Shown in pieces: positions 33,397 to 41,391 of a DNA stretch of 46,158 nucleotides (position 1 is the first letter of the stretch; every line of letters starts with the position of its first letter). Below the pieces are notes generated by a model that ran no database searches, was not told the origin of the DNA, and saw only the letters and a list, made by a program, of their open reading frames with translations. This DNA comes from Methylobacterium variabile. Lineage in GTDB: Bacteria; Pseudomonadota; Alphaproteobacteria; Rhizobiales; Beijerinckiaceae. The position numbers and the translations under genes are program-made. Location of the stretch: contig NZ_LABY01000007.1 in the NCBI RefSeq assembly GCF_001043975.1, forward strand, positions 1-46,158, read 5' to 3'.

Positions 33397-34380
33397 ATGA
33401 CGTTTCGGTTGGATGCTCCGAGCCGGCGCGATCTCATGCTCGGCGCCGCGGCGGCCGCGGCGACGGTCGGGCTGCCGGGGGCGGCGCGGGCCAAGGCGCC
33501 GTTGCTGCGCAGCCAGAGCCCCTACTACTACCGCTTCACCCTCGGCGACGCCGAGGGCACCATGGTCTCCGACGGCACCCTGCCGCTCGGGGATCCCCAC
33601 ACCAACTTCCTCGGCCTCACCACGGCCGAGATGGACGCGCAGCTCACCAGCAACTTCCTGCCGCTCTCGAACGCGGTGCTGGAGCAGAACATCCTGATCC
33701 TCAACACCGGCAGCAAGCTGGTGCTGTTCGACACCGGCATGGGCTCGCTCAAGCTGTTCGGGCCCACCACCGGCAAGCTCCTCACCACGATGCGCCAGGC
33801 CGGCATCGACCCGAAGGACATCGACGCCGTGGTCATGAGCCACGCCCATGTCGACCATTGCGGCGGCTGCGTCGGCGACGACGGCACGCCGCACTTCCCC
33901 AACGCCCAATTCTACATCTCCCAGGCCGATTTCGATTACTGGACCGATCCGGCCAAGGTGCCTGCCGCGTTCGGCGCCTTCCTCGATACGGCGCGCAAGA
34001 ACCTGCTGCCGATCCGCGACAGGCTGGTCTTCGTGAAGGACGGCCAGGAATTCCTGCCCGGCATCCAGGCCCTGGCGGCGCCGGGCCACAGCGTCGGCCA
34101 CACGATGTTCATGATCACCTCGGGCAAGGACAGCCTCTGCTACCTCGGCGACCTGACGCACCACCCGGTGCTGCTGATGGAGAAGCCGCTGACCGAGTTC
34201 GCCTACGACACCGACCCGAAGCAATCGGCCCAGACGCGGCTGCGGATGCTGACGATGCTGGCCAAGAACCGGATCCCGGTGCTGGCCTACCACTTCGCCT
34301 GGCCGGGCATCGGCCACGTCGCGGAGAACGGGCAGGGCGGGTTCCGGTACTACCCGCAGGCGATGAAGATGGAGTTGTAG
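33397..34380 (+). CDS. Tat-exported metallo-beta-lactamase-fold hydrolase
   Basis: The 327-aa protein has a twin-arginine signal (PSRRDLMLGAAAAAATVG, cleavage near ARA, about 32). The metallo-beta-lactamase domain carries HxHxDH in MSHAHVDHCGG (about 148-156), a third ligand in GHSVGHTMF, the bridging Asp in CYLGDLTHH and the final His in AYHFAWPGIGHV. This pattern fits lactonase-like members such as quorum-quenching AHL lactonases and related exported proteins, but the substrate is unknown. ATG at 33397 with GGAGGA 7 nt upstream is preferred over GTG at 33382, which would overlap that site. A hairpin terminator follows. Confidence 0.9.
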   Translation: MTFRLDAPSRRDLMLGAAAAAATVGLPGAARAKAPLLRSQSPYYYRFTLGDAEGTMVSDGTLPLGDPHTNFLGLTTAEMDAQLTSNFLPLSNAVLEQNILILNTGSKLVLFDTGMGSLKLFGPTTGKLLTTMRQAGIDPKDIDAVVMSHAHVDHCGGCVGDDGTPHFPNAQFYISQADFDYWTDPAKVPAAFGAFLDTARKNLLPIRDRLVFVKDGQEFLPGIQALAAPGHSVGHTMFMITSGKDSLCYLGDLTHHPVLLMEKPLTEFAYDTDPKQSAQTRLRMLTMLAKNRIPVLAYHFAWPGIGHVAENGQGGFRYYPQAMKMEL

Positions 34381-34388
34381 GAGCCAGG

Positions 34389-34412
34389 GCCGGCGCGGTG
34401 TATCGCGCCGGC
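34389..34412 (+). terminator. Terminator hairpin after the MBL gene
   Basis: GCCGGCGCG (34389-34397) pairs exactly with CGCGCCGGC (34404-34412) over a 6-nt loop, 9 nt after the stop codon. Position and stability make it a good terminator for the MBL transcript. Confidence 0.7.
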
Positions 34413-34507
34413 TCATCCGTTCAACGGGTAATACCGCCGCGCCTTCGAACGGACCCGTTCGGAGGCGCAAGGCAAGCCCGAACGGGCGCCGGCGCTGATG
34501 CGCCGGA

Positions 34508-34539
34508 CGCCTTCGCATCGACGTGTCGATGCGAAGGCG
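34508..34539. repeat. Perfect 15-bp inverted repeat
   Basis: CGCCTTCGCATCGAC (34508-34522) and GTCGATGCGAAGGCG (34525-34539) are exact reverse complements with 2 nt between. It lies at the 3' end of the decayed DUF6883 gene, so it may be its terminator. The right arm and following bases (34528-34548) match window positions 1-21 at 20 of 21 bases. Confidence 0.65.
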
Positions 34540-34540
34540 C

Positions 34541-34866
34541 GAGGGTATAAGCTGTCACGACGCTCGCGAAGCCTGTGCGGTCGACGATCCAGATCGTGCG
34601 GATGGAAGGAGCCCGCCCGTCCGGCGCCTGGGTGGCCCTTCGTAGATGTGCTTCATGCCGTGGACGGAGGGCGCCGACCGGACCGGGCGGGACGGCGAGG
34701 GATGGCGAAGGAGTGCCTCGGCCAGCACCTCCGGTGCCGCAGGCGAGAAGCCGAATCGCAGGAATGCCCTGGCCTCGGGTCCGCCGGCCGATGGTCGAGA
34801 TCCAGAAGGTATGCGGTGATCTTCGCGCTATCGAGCTTGAGCTGTGTGCCGGGCGGCGGTCCGCCC
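34541..34866 (-). pseudogene. DUF6883-like gene broken by two single-base deletions
   Basis: Read on the minus strand, three frames rebuild one short protein: KLDSAKITAYLLDLDH, then GGPEARAFLRFGFS and APEVLAEALLRH, then SVHGMKHIYEGP, then QAPDGRAPSIRTIWIVDRTG and FASVVTAYTLA. This is the pattern I associate with DUF6883 proteins: an initial K...A KI..YLL..DHP, FF..FGF, Y.V.GPL..P.G, and W....G...A..VTAYP. Single missing bases near 34790 and near 34632 explain the frame changes, and the start codon region overlaps the DUF4926 stop. DUF6883 and DUF4926 genes commonly occur as a pair. The function is unknown; a two-gene toxin-antitoxin-like module has been an open idea for such pairs, which I mark as speculation. 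Confidence 0.7.
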
Positions 34867-34867
34867 G

Positions 34868-35119
34868 TCACGGCGTAGCATCCGACACCCGAACGAGTCG
34901 CCCGCCTTCGACCGTAGCCAGGGACTGAAAGGGCGCGACGAACTCGACCTCGTAGGCCTCGCCCTGGTTCCACACGCCGACGACCGTGCCGACCGAGCCA
35001 GCCGGCACCTCGCGCCCATCGTCGTCCGTGACCGGCACGAGCAGCCGCGCCGTGTCCAGCTCCCGGATCGCCGAGGGCGCATCGGGTGTCAGCACGAAGG
35101 TCGTCGACACGTGGCTCAT
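34868..35119 (-). CDS. DUF4926 domain protein
   Basis: The 83-aa protein matches DUF4926: DTARLLVPVTDDDGREVPAG, then GTVVGVWNQGEAYEVEFVAP (about 43-62) and a C-terminal beta segment. It is a small beta-rich domain of unknown function, SH3/KOW-like in pattern (a Gly-x-Val-Gly-x-Val-x(8)-Tyr-Glu-Val-Glu-Phe strand pair). The downstream partner, a DUF6883-like gene, is broken. It lies 43 nt downstream of the class II aldolase gene end on the same strand. The ATG at 35119 lies in a short AT-richer stretch. Confidence 0.82.
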   Translation of the reverse strand: MSHVSTTFVLTPDAPSAIRELDTARLLVPVTDDDGREVPAGSVGTVVGVWNQGEAYEVEFVAPFQSLATVEGGRLVRVSDATP

Positions 35120-35162
35120 ATCTTACACGGTACGCTTGGCCGGCCGGGTGAGCAATGCCTCC

Positions 35163-35816
35163 TCACCCCGCCTTCGGCCGCGGCCCGTAGGACTTGAAGC
35201 GCTCGGTCGCCTCGGCCACCTCGGCCTCGCTCAGGATGTGCGGCCGGCCGACCTGGAGCGCCACGGCGTATTGCCGGCACAGGGTCTCGAGCTCGACGGC
35301 GAGCCACAGAGCCTTCGCCAGCGTCGGCCCGGTGGCGATCATGCCGTGGTTGGCGAGCAGGCAGCAGGTGCGGTCCTGAAGCGCCTCAAGGGCCCGCTGC
35401 GACAGCTCCTCCGTGCCGAACAGCGCGTAGCCGCTGCAGCGGACGGTGGGACCGCCCGCCGCCGCGATCATGTAGTGCGCCGCCGGGATGTCCTTCCGGC
35501 ACATCGCGAAGGCGGTGCAGAAGGTCGGGTGGGCGTGGACGATGGCCGAGACGTCGGGGCGCGCCCGCAGGATGTCGCGGTGGAAGCGCCATTCGGAGGA
35601 CGGCGGGAGCGGGTGGTCGGCCCGGCCGTCCATGTCCATCGGCACGATGTCGGCGGGCGTCATCTCCTCGTAGGGCAGGCCCGAGGGGGTGATGAGCAGG
35701 CCGTCACCGAACCGCACCGAGACGTTGCCGGAGGTGCCCTGGTTCAGGCCCTGTGCCGCCATGCTGCGGCAGGTCGCGACGATCGCCTCCCGCAAGGCCG
35801 CCTCGGTCTCAGCCAT
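35163..35816 (-). CDS. Class II aldolase/adducin family protein (fuculose-phosphate aldolase-like)
   Basis: The 217-aa protein has the class II aldolase/adducin fold: GLNQGTSGNVSVRFGDGLLITPSG (phosphate-binding region, about 23-46), the catalytic acid region PPSSEWRFHRDI with the conserved Glu, the zinc ligands IVHAHPTF (HxH, about 91-98) and LLANHGMIATG. These fit L-fuculose- or L-ribulose-type aldolases acting on a phosphorylated or acidic sugar. It overlaps the upstream permease gene by 8 nt and is therefore coupled to it. With the Tct transporter upstream, it may act on an imported sugar acid after modification. Confidence 0.9.
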   Translation of the reverse strand: MAETEAALREAIVATCRSMAAQGLNQGTSGNVSVRFGDGLLITPSGLPYEEMTPADIVPMDMDGRADHPLPPSSEWRFHRDILRARPDVSAIVHAHPTFCTAFAMCRKDIPAAHYMIAAAGGPTVRCSGYALFGTEELSQRALEALQDRTCCLLANHGMIATGPTLAKALWLAVELETLCRQYAVALQVGRPHILSEAEVAEATERFKSYGPRPKAG

Positions 35817-37149
35817 TCCCCGCCTCCTGCTCCTTCGCAGCCTCCCGCGCCATAGCCTCCTGCCGGCGCCCGAGCCAGAGGCCGTTGACGAGCCAGGCGA
35901 GCGACAGGGGCACCGCCAGGATCGAGAGGGCGGTGGCGCTCAGGCCGAGCCACCCGACGATGCCGTAGGACCAGGCCCCGATCTGGTCGCCGAGGCGGTA
36001 CATCACCGTGTCGATGAAGGCCTTGGCCTTGTAGCGGTCCTCCCGCGGCAGCACGGTGAACAGCACCTCGCGCACCGGCCGGGCGATGGCGAAGTTGCCC
36101 GCCCGCCGCAGCACGCCGAACACCACTACGCTGGCGATGGTGGGCGCCACCGCGAGCAGCCCGAAGCCGAGGGCGCTGACGAGCGGCAGGATCGCGAGCG
36201 TGAGCCCGACGCCGAGCCGGCGCACGATCCGCCCGGTGAGGAAGAGCTGCACGCCGAGCGTCAGCACGTTCACCGCGAGGTCGACGGAGGCGAAGAACGC
36301 GGTCTGCGAGCCGCGATCGGGGAAGCTGCGCTTGGCGATGCCGGCCTGCTCGAAGTACAGGAAGGTCGAGGTGATCGAGAACAGCAGCAGGAACAGGCAG
36401 ATGCCGAGCAGGTAGGGCGAGCCGAGCACCCGGCTGATGCCGGCGAACGGGCTGCCGCCGATCGCCTGCGCGGCCGCACCCGGCTCGCGCGAGAGCGCGT
36501 CCGAGATCCGTGCCAGCCCCCGCATGCTGAAGACGGCGATCTCGAGCAGGAGAGCGGCGGCGAGCAGCAGGAACGGCGTGGCGACGTCCCGCGCCAGGAC
36601 CGCTGTGAAGGCCGAGCCGGTGATGGCCCCGAGCGTCGCGCCGGCCGCGATGAAGCCGAACAGCCGCTTGCCCTGCTCGGTGTCGAACACGTCGACGATG
36701 GTGGCCCAGAAGATCGAGACCACGAACAGGTTGAAGATCGACAGCCAGACGAAGAACACCCGGCCGATCCACACCGCGTCCTCCGGCCCGCTGCGATAGA
36801 GGACCACGGCGAAGACCAGGATGTTGGCGGCGAAGAAGCGGTAGGTGATCGGGATGAAGCGGGCCCGCGGCAGCTTGCGCACGAGCCAGCCGAACGGGAC
36901 GTTGAGCACCAGCATGCCCACCAGCGTGGCGGTGAACAGCCAGGGCAGGTTCTCGAGCCCGCCGGCCAGCCCCATCTGGTCGCGAATCGGCCGCATCACG
37001 TAGTAGGACGAGAGCAGCGCGAAGATGTAGAGCCAGGCCCAGCCGAGGGCCGGCACCTCCTCGGGCCGCACGTCGGTCAGGCGCCGCAGCCAGGCCGGGA
37101 CCCGCAGCCCGGCGCCCCGCGCGGCCGGAATCGCCTCACTCTCGCTCAT
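35809..37149 (-). CDS. 12-TM major facilitator/NTP exchanger-like permease
   Basis: The 446-aa protein has about 12 hydrophobic spans after a cytoplasmic N-terminus (YIFALLSSYYVMRPIRDQMG, FTATLVGMLVLNVPFGWLV, and more). The YYVMRPIRD motif near the first span and GYISAMATVG-like glycines (GFIAAGATLGAITGSAF) resemble the NTP/NDP exchanger and NTT-like MFS branch often annotated as 'MFS transporter' or ATP:ADP-antiporter-like in free-living bacteria, where nucleotide exchange is not expected. ATG 37149 has AGGAG 6 nt upstream. It is coupled to the class II aldolase gene. The substrate is open. Confidence 0.8.
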   Translation of the reverse strand: MSESEAIPAARGAGLRVPAWLRRLTDVRPEEVPALGWAWLYIFALLSSYYVMRPIRDQMGLAGGLENLPWLFTATLVGMLVLNVPFGWLVRKLPRARFIPITYRFFAANILVFAVVLYRSGPEDAVWIGRVFFVWLSIFNLFVVSIFWATIVDVFDTEQGKRLFGFIAAGATLGAITGSAFTAVLARDVATPFLLLAAALLLEIAVFSMRGLARISDALSREPGAAAQAIGGSPFAGISRVLGSPYLLGICLFLLLFSITSTFLYFEQAGIAKRSFPDRGSQTAFFASVDLAVNVLTLGVQLFLTGRIVRRLGVGLTLAILPLVSALGFGLLAVAPTIASVVVFGVLRRAGNFAIARPVREVLFTVLPREDRYKAKAFIDTVMYRLGDQIGAWSYGIVGWLGLSATALSILAVPLSLAWLVNGLWLGRRQEAMAREAAKEQEAGNG

Positions 37150-37194
37150 CCGCCACTCCTCGCGCCCTCGACCCGGGCGTGCGGTGTGCTTGGC

Positions 37195-37230
37195 GGAGGC
37201 GCGCGTCGCTCGCAAGACGCGCGAGCCTCC
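37195..37230 (-). terminator. Bulged hairpin between tctA and the permease gene
   Basis: GGAGGCGCGCGTC (37195-37207) pairs with GACGCGCG..CCTCC (37216-37230) with a 2-nt bulge. It sits 31 nt after the tctA stop on the minus strand and likely separates the tct transcript from the permease-aldolase unit, at least partly. Confidence 0.55.
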
Positions 37231-37260
37231 TTCGCCGATCACCGTCCCGCGACCGCCCCC

Positions 37261-38805
37261 CTACTCGACGAAGACCTCGTCGCGGCTCCGGCGGATCGTC
37301 GGCAGCAGGGCGACGACGAGCAGCACCACGGCGACCAGCAGGAGCCCCGCCGAGATCGGCCGCTCGACGAAGGTGCTCATCTCCCCGCGCGAGATGATGA
37401 GCGCCCGGCGCAGGTTCTCCTCCATCAGCTTGCCGAGCACGAAGCCGAGCAGCAGCGGGGCAGGCTCGAAGTCGAGCCGGATCAGCGCGTAGCCGACCGC
37501 GCCGAACAGGCCGATGAACAGGATGTCGGTCGGCATCGCATTGATGGAGTAGATGCCGACGCAGCAGAGCAGCAGGATCGCCGGGAACATCAGCCGGTAG
37601 GGCACCTTCAGGAGCCGCACCCAGAGCCCGATCAGCGGCAGGTTGATGATGAGCAGCATGACGTTGCCGACCCACATCGAGGCGATCATGCCCCAGAACA
37701 GGCCGGCGTTCTTGGTCATCACCTGCGGCCCCGGCACGATGCCGTGGATCGTCATGGCGCCCACCATCAGCGCCATGACGGCGTTCGGCGGGATGCCGAG
37801 GGTGAGGAGCGGAATGAACGAGGTCTGCGCCCCGGCGTTGTTGGCGCTCTCCGGTCCCGCCACGCCCTCGATGGCGCCGGTGCCGAAGCGGGAGGGATCG
37901 CGCGCGAGCCGCTTCTCCAGGGTGTAGGAGGCGAAGGGGCCGAGCACCGCGCCGTTGCCCGGCAGGATGCCCAAAACCGCGCCGATCGCCGTGCCGCGCA
38001 GGATCGGCAGGCCCGACTGGCGCAGGTCGTCGCGGCCTGGCAGCAGCCGCCCGATCGCCTGCCGCACCACGTCCCGGGCCTCGGTGTGGTCGAGGTTGCG
38101 CAGGATCTCGGCGATGCCGAACAGCCCCATCGCCAGCACGGCGAAATCGATCCCGTCGGAGAGGAACGACTGCCCGAAGGTCATGCGCTCCTGGCCCGTC
38201 TCCAGGTCGGCCCCCACCGTCGAGAGCAGGATGCCGAGCAGGATCATCGCCACGGCCTTGAGGATCGAGCCGCGGGCGAGGACCACCGCGAAGACGAGCC
38301 CCATGACCATCAGCGAGAAGTACTCCGCCGGCCCGAACACCAGGGCGAGGCGGGTCAGCGGCGCGCCGAGCGCCGCGATCACCACGGTGGCGACGCAGCC
38401 CGCCACGAAGGAGCCGATCGCCGCGATCCCGAGCGCCACCCCGGCGCGGCCCTGGCGGGCCATCTGGTGGCCGTCGAGCGTGGTGACCACGGAGGTCGCC
38501 TCGCCCGGGATGTTGACGAGGATCGCCGTGGTGGAGCCGCCGTACTGCGCCCCGTAGTAGATGCCCGCCAGCATGATGAGCGCGCCGGTGGGGTCGAACT
38601 TGAAGGTGATGGGCAGGAGCATCGCGATCGTCGCGACCGGCCCGACCCCGGGCAGGACCCCGATCAGGGTGCCGACGAGGCAGCCGACGAAGCACAGCAC
38701 GACGTTCATCGGCAGCGGCACGGGCCCGAGGCCCGGCACCTCCACGGGCACGACCTGCAGGACGGTGCCGAAGCCCAGCGCCAGGTTGGCGAGAAGATCG
38801 CCCAT
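37261..38805 (-). CDS. tctA: Tripartite tricarboxylate transporter, large permease TctA
   Basis: The 514-aa membrane protein has about 11-12 spans and the TctA signatures: GTLIGVLPGVGPVATIAMLLP (about 43-63), AGIYYGAQYGGSTTAILVNIPGEATSVVTTLDGHQMARQGRAG and the second-half repeat GAVLGILPGNGAVLGPFASY and GVAGPESANNAGAQTSFIPLLTLGIPPN. It forms the channel of a sodium- or proton-driven importer of carboxylates with TctB and the soluble TctC. Its ATG overlaps the tctB stop (TGATG), and tctC lies divergently at 39649. The substrate is not set by sequence. Confidence 0.95.
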   Translation of the reverse strand: MGDLLANLALGFGTVLQVVPVEVPGLGPVPLPMNVVLCFVGCLVGTLIGVLPGVGPVATIAMLLPITFKFDPTGALIMLAGIYYGAQYGGSTTAILVNIPGEATSVVTTLDGHQMARQGRAGVALGIAAIGSFVAGCVATVVIAALGAPLTRLALVFGPAEYFSLMVMGLVFAVVLARGSILKAVAMILLGILLSTVGADLETGQERMTFGQSFLSDGIDFAVLAMGLFGIAEILRNLDHTEARDVVRQAIGRLLPGRDDLRQSGLPILRGTAIGAVLGILPGNGAVLGPFASYTLEKRLARDPSRFGTGAIEGVAGPESANNAGAQTSFIPLLTLGIPPNAVMALMVGAMTIHGIVPGPQVMTKNAGLFWGMIASMWVGNVMLLIINLPLIGLWVRLLKVPYRLMFPAILLLCCVGIYSINAMPTDILFIGLFGAVGYALIRLDFEPAPLLLGFVLGKLMEENLRRALIISRGEMSTFVERPISAGLLLVAVVLLVVALLPTIRRSRDEVFVE

Positions 38806-39461
38806 CAGGCGCCCCGGGACTGGCCGGCGACGCCGATGCGGGCCTCGGACCGGCGCGGCCCGACGAGCAGCAGCGCGACCGCGACCCCGGCCAGCAGCCC
38901 CGCGGTGACGCGCAGGCGCCCGTCCTGCGACCAGCCGTCCGGGAACAGGGCCGCGTAGGCCTCCGGGAACATCGGGATCGGCAGGTTGAGGAGGTCGCCG
39001 AACAGCAGCATGGCGCAGGCGGTGAGGCCGAGGCCGAGGACGAGGTTCTCGCGCAGCCGCCCCTCCGGCGAGGCGAAGCCGCCGATCACCACGGTGAGCG
39101 GGCCGGCGCCGAGCAGGCCAAGCCCCGGGGTGGTGATCCCGCCGAGCGGAAAGGGCCGGATCGTGAGCGCGAAGGTGGCGATCGCGAGCAGGATCACCAC
39201 GGGACCGCGCAGGGAGAAGCGTTCGAGCGGGTGGCCGGCACGCACGAGGCCCACGCCCACGAGGACGAGGCCGCTCAGGCCCAGGCCGATCGCCAGCATG
39301 CGCGGCACCATGCCGGGTCCCATGCTGCGCAGCGTGCCCTGGCTCAGGTCGCGGGTGAGGTAGAGCGCGAGCGCCGCCAGCCCGACGAGGAGCAGGCCGC
39401 CCGCGACGCTGCGCGGACCGCGGATCGGCCCGCGCGCATGGGTGTCGGAACGGGCCGGCAT
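38805..39461 (-). CDS. tctB: Tripartite tricarboxylate transporter, small subunit TctB
   Basis: The 218-aa protein has four or more membrane segments and the TctB layout: an N-terminal span (SVAGGLLLVGLAALALYLTRD), the SMGPGMVPRMLAIGLGLSGLVLV segment with the conserved GPGxxP motif, two middle spans, and a Pro-rich loop before a final span. ATG 39461 is chosen; upstream residues in the frame are unrelated. It is first in the tctBA pair and faces tctC across a 187-nt divergent region that must hold the promoters. Confidence 0.9.
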   Translation of the reverse strand: MPARSDTHARGPIRGPRSVAGGLLLVGLAALALYLTRDLSQGTLRSMGPGMVPRMLAIGLGLSGLVLVGVGLVRAGHPLERFSLRGPVVILLAIATFALTIRPFPLGGITTPGLGLLGAGPLTVVIGGFASPEGRLRENLVLGLGLTACAMLLFGDLLNLPIPMFPEAYAALFPDGWSQDGRLRVTAGLLAGVAVALLLVGPRRSEARIGVAGQSRGA

Positions 39462-39648
39462 GGCGGGTCCTCCCTGGCTGTCGGGCCGATGGTTCCGGAT
39501 CCCGCTTTTCCGACTTTGTGCACGATGGCCCGGCAGACGATCAAGCGGGTTCACCGTCCTCGTCTCGCCATGCCCCTGGGTTTCTGCCTAGAATGCGGCA
39601 CCGGTAATAGGCCACGGATAGGATGGCCGGCCGAGGGAGGGCACTTGG

Positions 39649-40626
39649 ATGACGTCCGGTCTGTCACGACGTTCGCTGCTCGGCGCCGCCGCGCTCGTGC
39701 CCCTCGGCAGCCGCGTCCCGCGCGCCCAGCAGGGCTACCCGACGCGGCCGATCCGCTGGGTGGTCGGCTACCCGCCGGGTGGAACCACCGACGTCCTGGC
39801 CCGCCTCATCGCCGAGCCGCTGAGCCGCCGCCTCGGCCAGCAGGTCTACATCGAGAACCGGCCCGGGGCCGGCAACAACATCGGCACCGACGCCGTGGTG
39901 AAGGCCGATCCGGACGGCTACACGATCCTGCTCGTCAACCCGGCGAACGGCATCAACACGACGCTCTACAAGAAGCTGAACTTCGACTTCGTGCGGGACA
40001 TCGCCCCGGTGGCGGGCATCACGCGCTCGCCCAACATCATGGAGGTGACGCCGAGCCTGCCGGTGAAGACGGTCGCGGAGTTCATCAGTTACTGCAAGGC
40101 CAATCCCGGCAAGGTCAACATGGCCTCCTCGGGCTTAGGCACCTCGGTGCACATGTCGGGCGAGCTGTTCAAGAAGATGACCGGCGTCGACATGGTGCAC
40201 GTGCCCTATCGCGGGGCGGGCCCTGCGCTGACCGACATGCTGTCGGGGCAGGCGCACGTGCTGTTCGACAACCTGCCCTCCTCGATCGAGCACGTCCGCT
40301 CGGGCGGCCTGCGGGCGCTCGCGGTCACCACGGCCGAGCGCTCCCCGGCGCTGCCCGACGTGCCGACCGTCGCCGAGACCGTGCCGGGCTACGAGGCGAG
40401 CGCGTGGTTCGGGGTCGGGGCGCCCAAGCGCACCCCGCCCGAACTGATCGCGCGCCTGAACCGGGAGATCAACGACGTCCTGTCCGACCCGGAGACGGCC
40501 AAGAAGCTCGCCAACCTCGGCGGCACGCCGCTGCGCCTCACGCCCGAGGAGTTCGGCAAGATGATCGTCGACGAGACCGAGAAGTGGAAGAAGGTGGTCG
40601 AGTTCTCGGGCGCCAAGCTGGATTGA
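39649..40626 (+). CDS. tctC: Tripartite tricarboxylate transporter substrate-binding protein (Bug family, TctC)
   Basis: The 325-aa periplasmic protein has an N-terminal signal with a twin-arginine-like start (LSRRSLLGAAALVPLGS). The mature domain shows the Bug-family blocks YPTRPIRWVVGYPPGGTTDVLARLIAEPLS, GQQVYIENRPGAGNNIGTDAVVKADPDGYT, HVPYRGAGPALTDMLSGQ and TTAERSPALPDVPTVAE, typical of proteins binding a small carboxylate through the two GGxTD-type loops. It is divergent from tctBA with which it forms the transporter. A GGAGG-like site precedes the ATG. The gene downstream converges after 24 nt. Confidence 0.95.
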   Translation: MTSGLSRRSLLGAAALVPLGSRVPRAQQGYPTRPIRWVVGYPPGGTTDVLARLIAEPLSRRLGQQVYIENRPGAGNNIGTDAVVKADPDGYTILLVNPANGINTTLYKKLNFDFVRDIAPVAGITRSPNIMEVTPSLPVKTVAEFISYCKANPGKVNMASSGLGTSVHMSGELFKKMTGVDMVHVPYRGAGPALTDMLSGQAHVLFDNLPSSIEHVRSGGLRALAVTTAERSPALPDVPTVAETVPGYEASAWFGVGAPKRTPPELIARLNREINDVLSDPETAKKLANLGGTPLRLTPEEFGKMIVDETEKWKKVVEFSGAKLD

Positions 40627-40650
40627 TCCGCCCCCTCGCGGGCTCGCCCG

Positions 40651-41391
40651 TCACGGCGCGAGCCCGAAGACCTTGCGGGCGTCCTGCGCCGTGGCGTCGT
40701 GGCCGAAGCCGGGGCTGCCCATCTGGAACTTCCGCGCCGCGTCGAGGCCGCCGACCACCACCGGCTCGAAGCCGGCGTCGCGCACCAGGGCCGCGGCGAC
40801 CTCGAGCGCTTGGCTGTCGTCGCCCGCGATCGGCACCGCCATCGGGGCGCCGCTGCGATGGGCGTTCTGGGCAAAGAGGCGGTAGTTCGCGGCGTTGAAG
40901 GCCCGCACCAGCCGGGCGCCGGCCAAGTACTTGGCCGAGGTGGCGCCGATGCCGGCGCTCTCGGCCTCGGCCGCGAGGTCGCCGTCCCGGGCCTTGGTGG
41001 CGTTGCCGGCGTCGAGCACGACCTTGCCCTTCAGGAGGTTGCCATGGGCCCGGCCGAGTTCCGGATAGGCTTTGTACGGCACCGCGACCAGCACCGCATC
41101 GCCGAAGGCGAGCGCCTGCTCGACCGTGCCGGCCTTGGCGAGCGGCCCGAGCTTCTCGACCAGCGGCTTCAGGTCTTCCGGGTGACGCGAGGCGAACATC
41201 ACCGGGTGGCCGGCCTTGACCCACAGGCCACCGATGGTGCCGCCGATATTGCCGCCGCCGATGACCGCGATGGGTGTCTTGGCGCCTTCCGCCTTGGGGT
41301 CCTGCTTGGAATCCTGCGCCAGGGCGGGGCTGGCGGAGAGCGCCAGGGCGACTGCTCCGGCGCGCAGGAGCGTGCGGCGATCACAGGCCAT
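40651..41391 (-). CDS. Tat-exported NADPH-dependent F420 reductase-like protein
   Basis: The 246-aa protein has a twin-arginine signal (CDRRTLLRAGAVALALSASP, cleavage near ALA, about 25). After it comes a Rossmann fold of the Fno/F420-dependent NADP reductase family: TPIAVIGGGNIGGTIGGLWVKAGH (about 39-62), the NADPH phosphate-binding FASRHPEDL, VLVAVPYKAYPEL, KVVLDAGNA and the C-terminal VRDAGFEPVVVGGLDAARKF. An exported nucleotide-binding oxidoreductase is unusual. Its start overlaps the stop of the aldo/keto reductase gene by 11 nt, and that partner is also Tat-exported. Whether F420 is used is doubtful; many family members in alphaproteobacteria have other roles. Confidence 0.85.
   Translation of the reverse strand: MACDRRTLLRAGAVALALSASPALAQDSKQDPKAEGAKTPIAVIGGGNIGGTIGGLWVKAGHPVMFASRHPEDLKPLVEKLGPLAKAGTVEQALAFGDAVLVAVPYKAYPELGRAHGNLLKGKVVLDAGNATKARDGDLAAEAESAGIGATSAKYLAGARLVRAFNAANYRLFAQNAHRSGAPMAVPIAGDDSQALEVAAALVRDAGFEPVVVGGLDAARKFQMGSPGFGHDATAQDARKVFGLAP

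Noticed and set aside
34498..34878. Plus-strand ORF of 126 codons
   Set aside because: It is antisense to the rebuilt DUF6883-like gene, whose protein pattern is recognisable over its full length.
35689..38958. 1089-codon plus-strand open frame
   Set aside because: Antisense to the permease and tctA, rich in Arg, His, Asp and Gln, with no recognisable domain.
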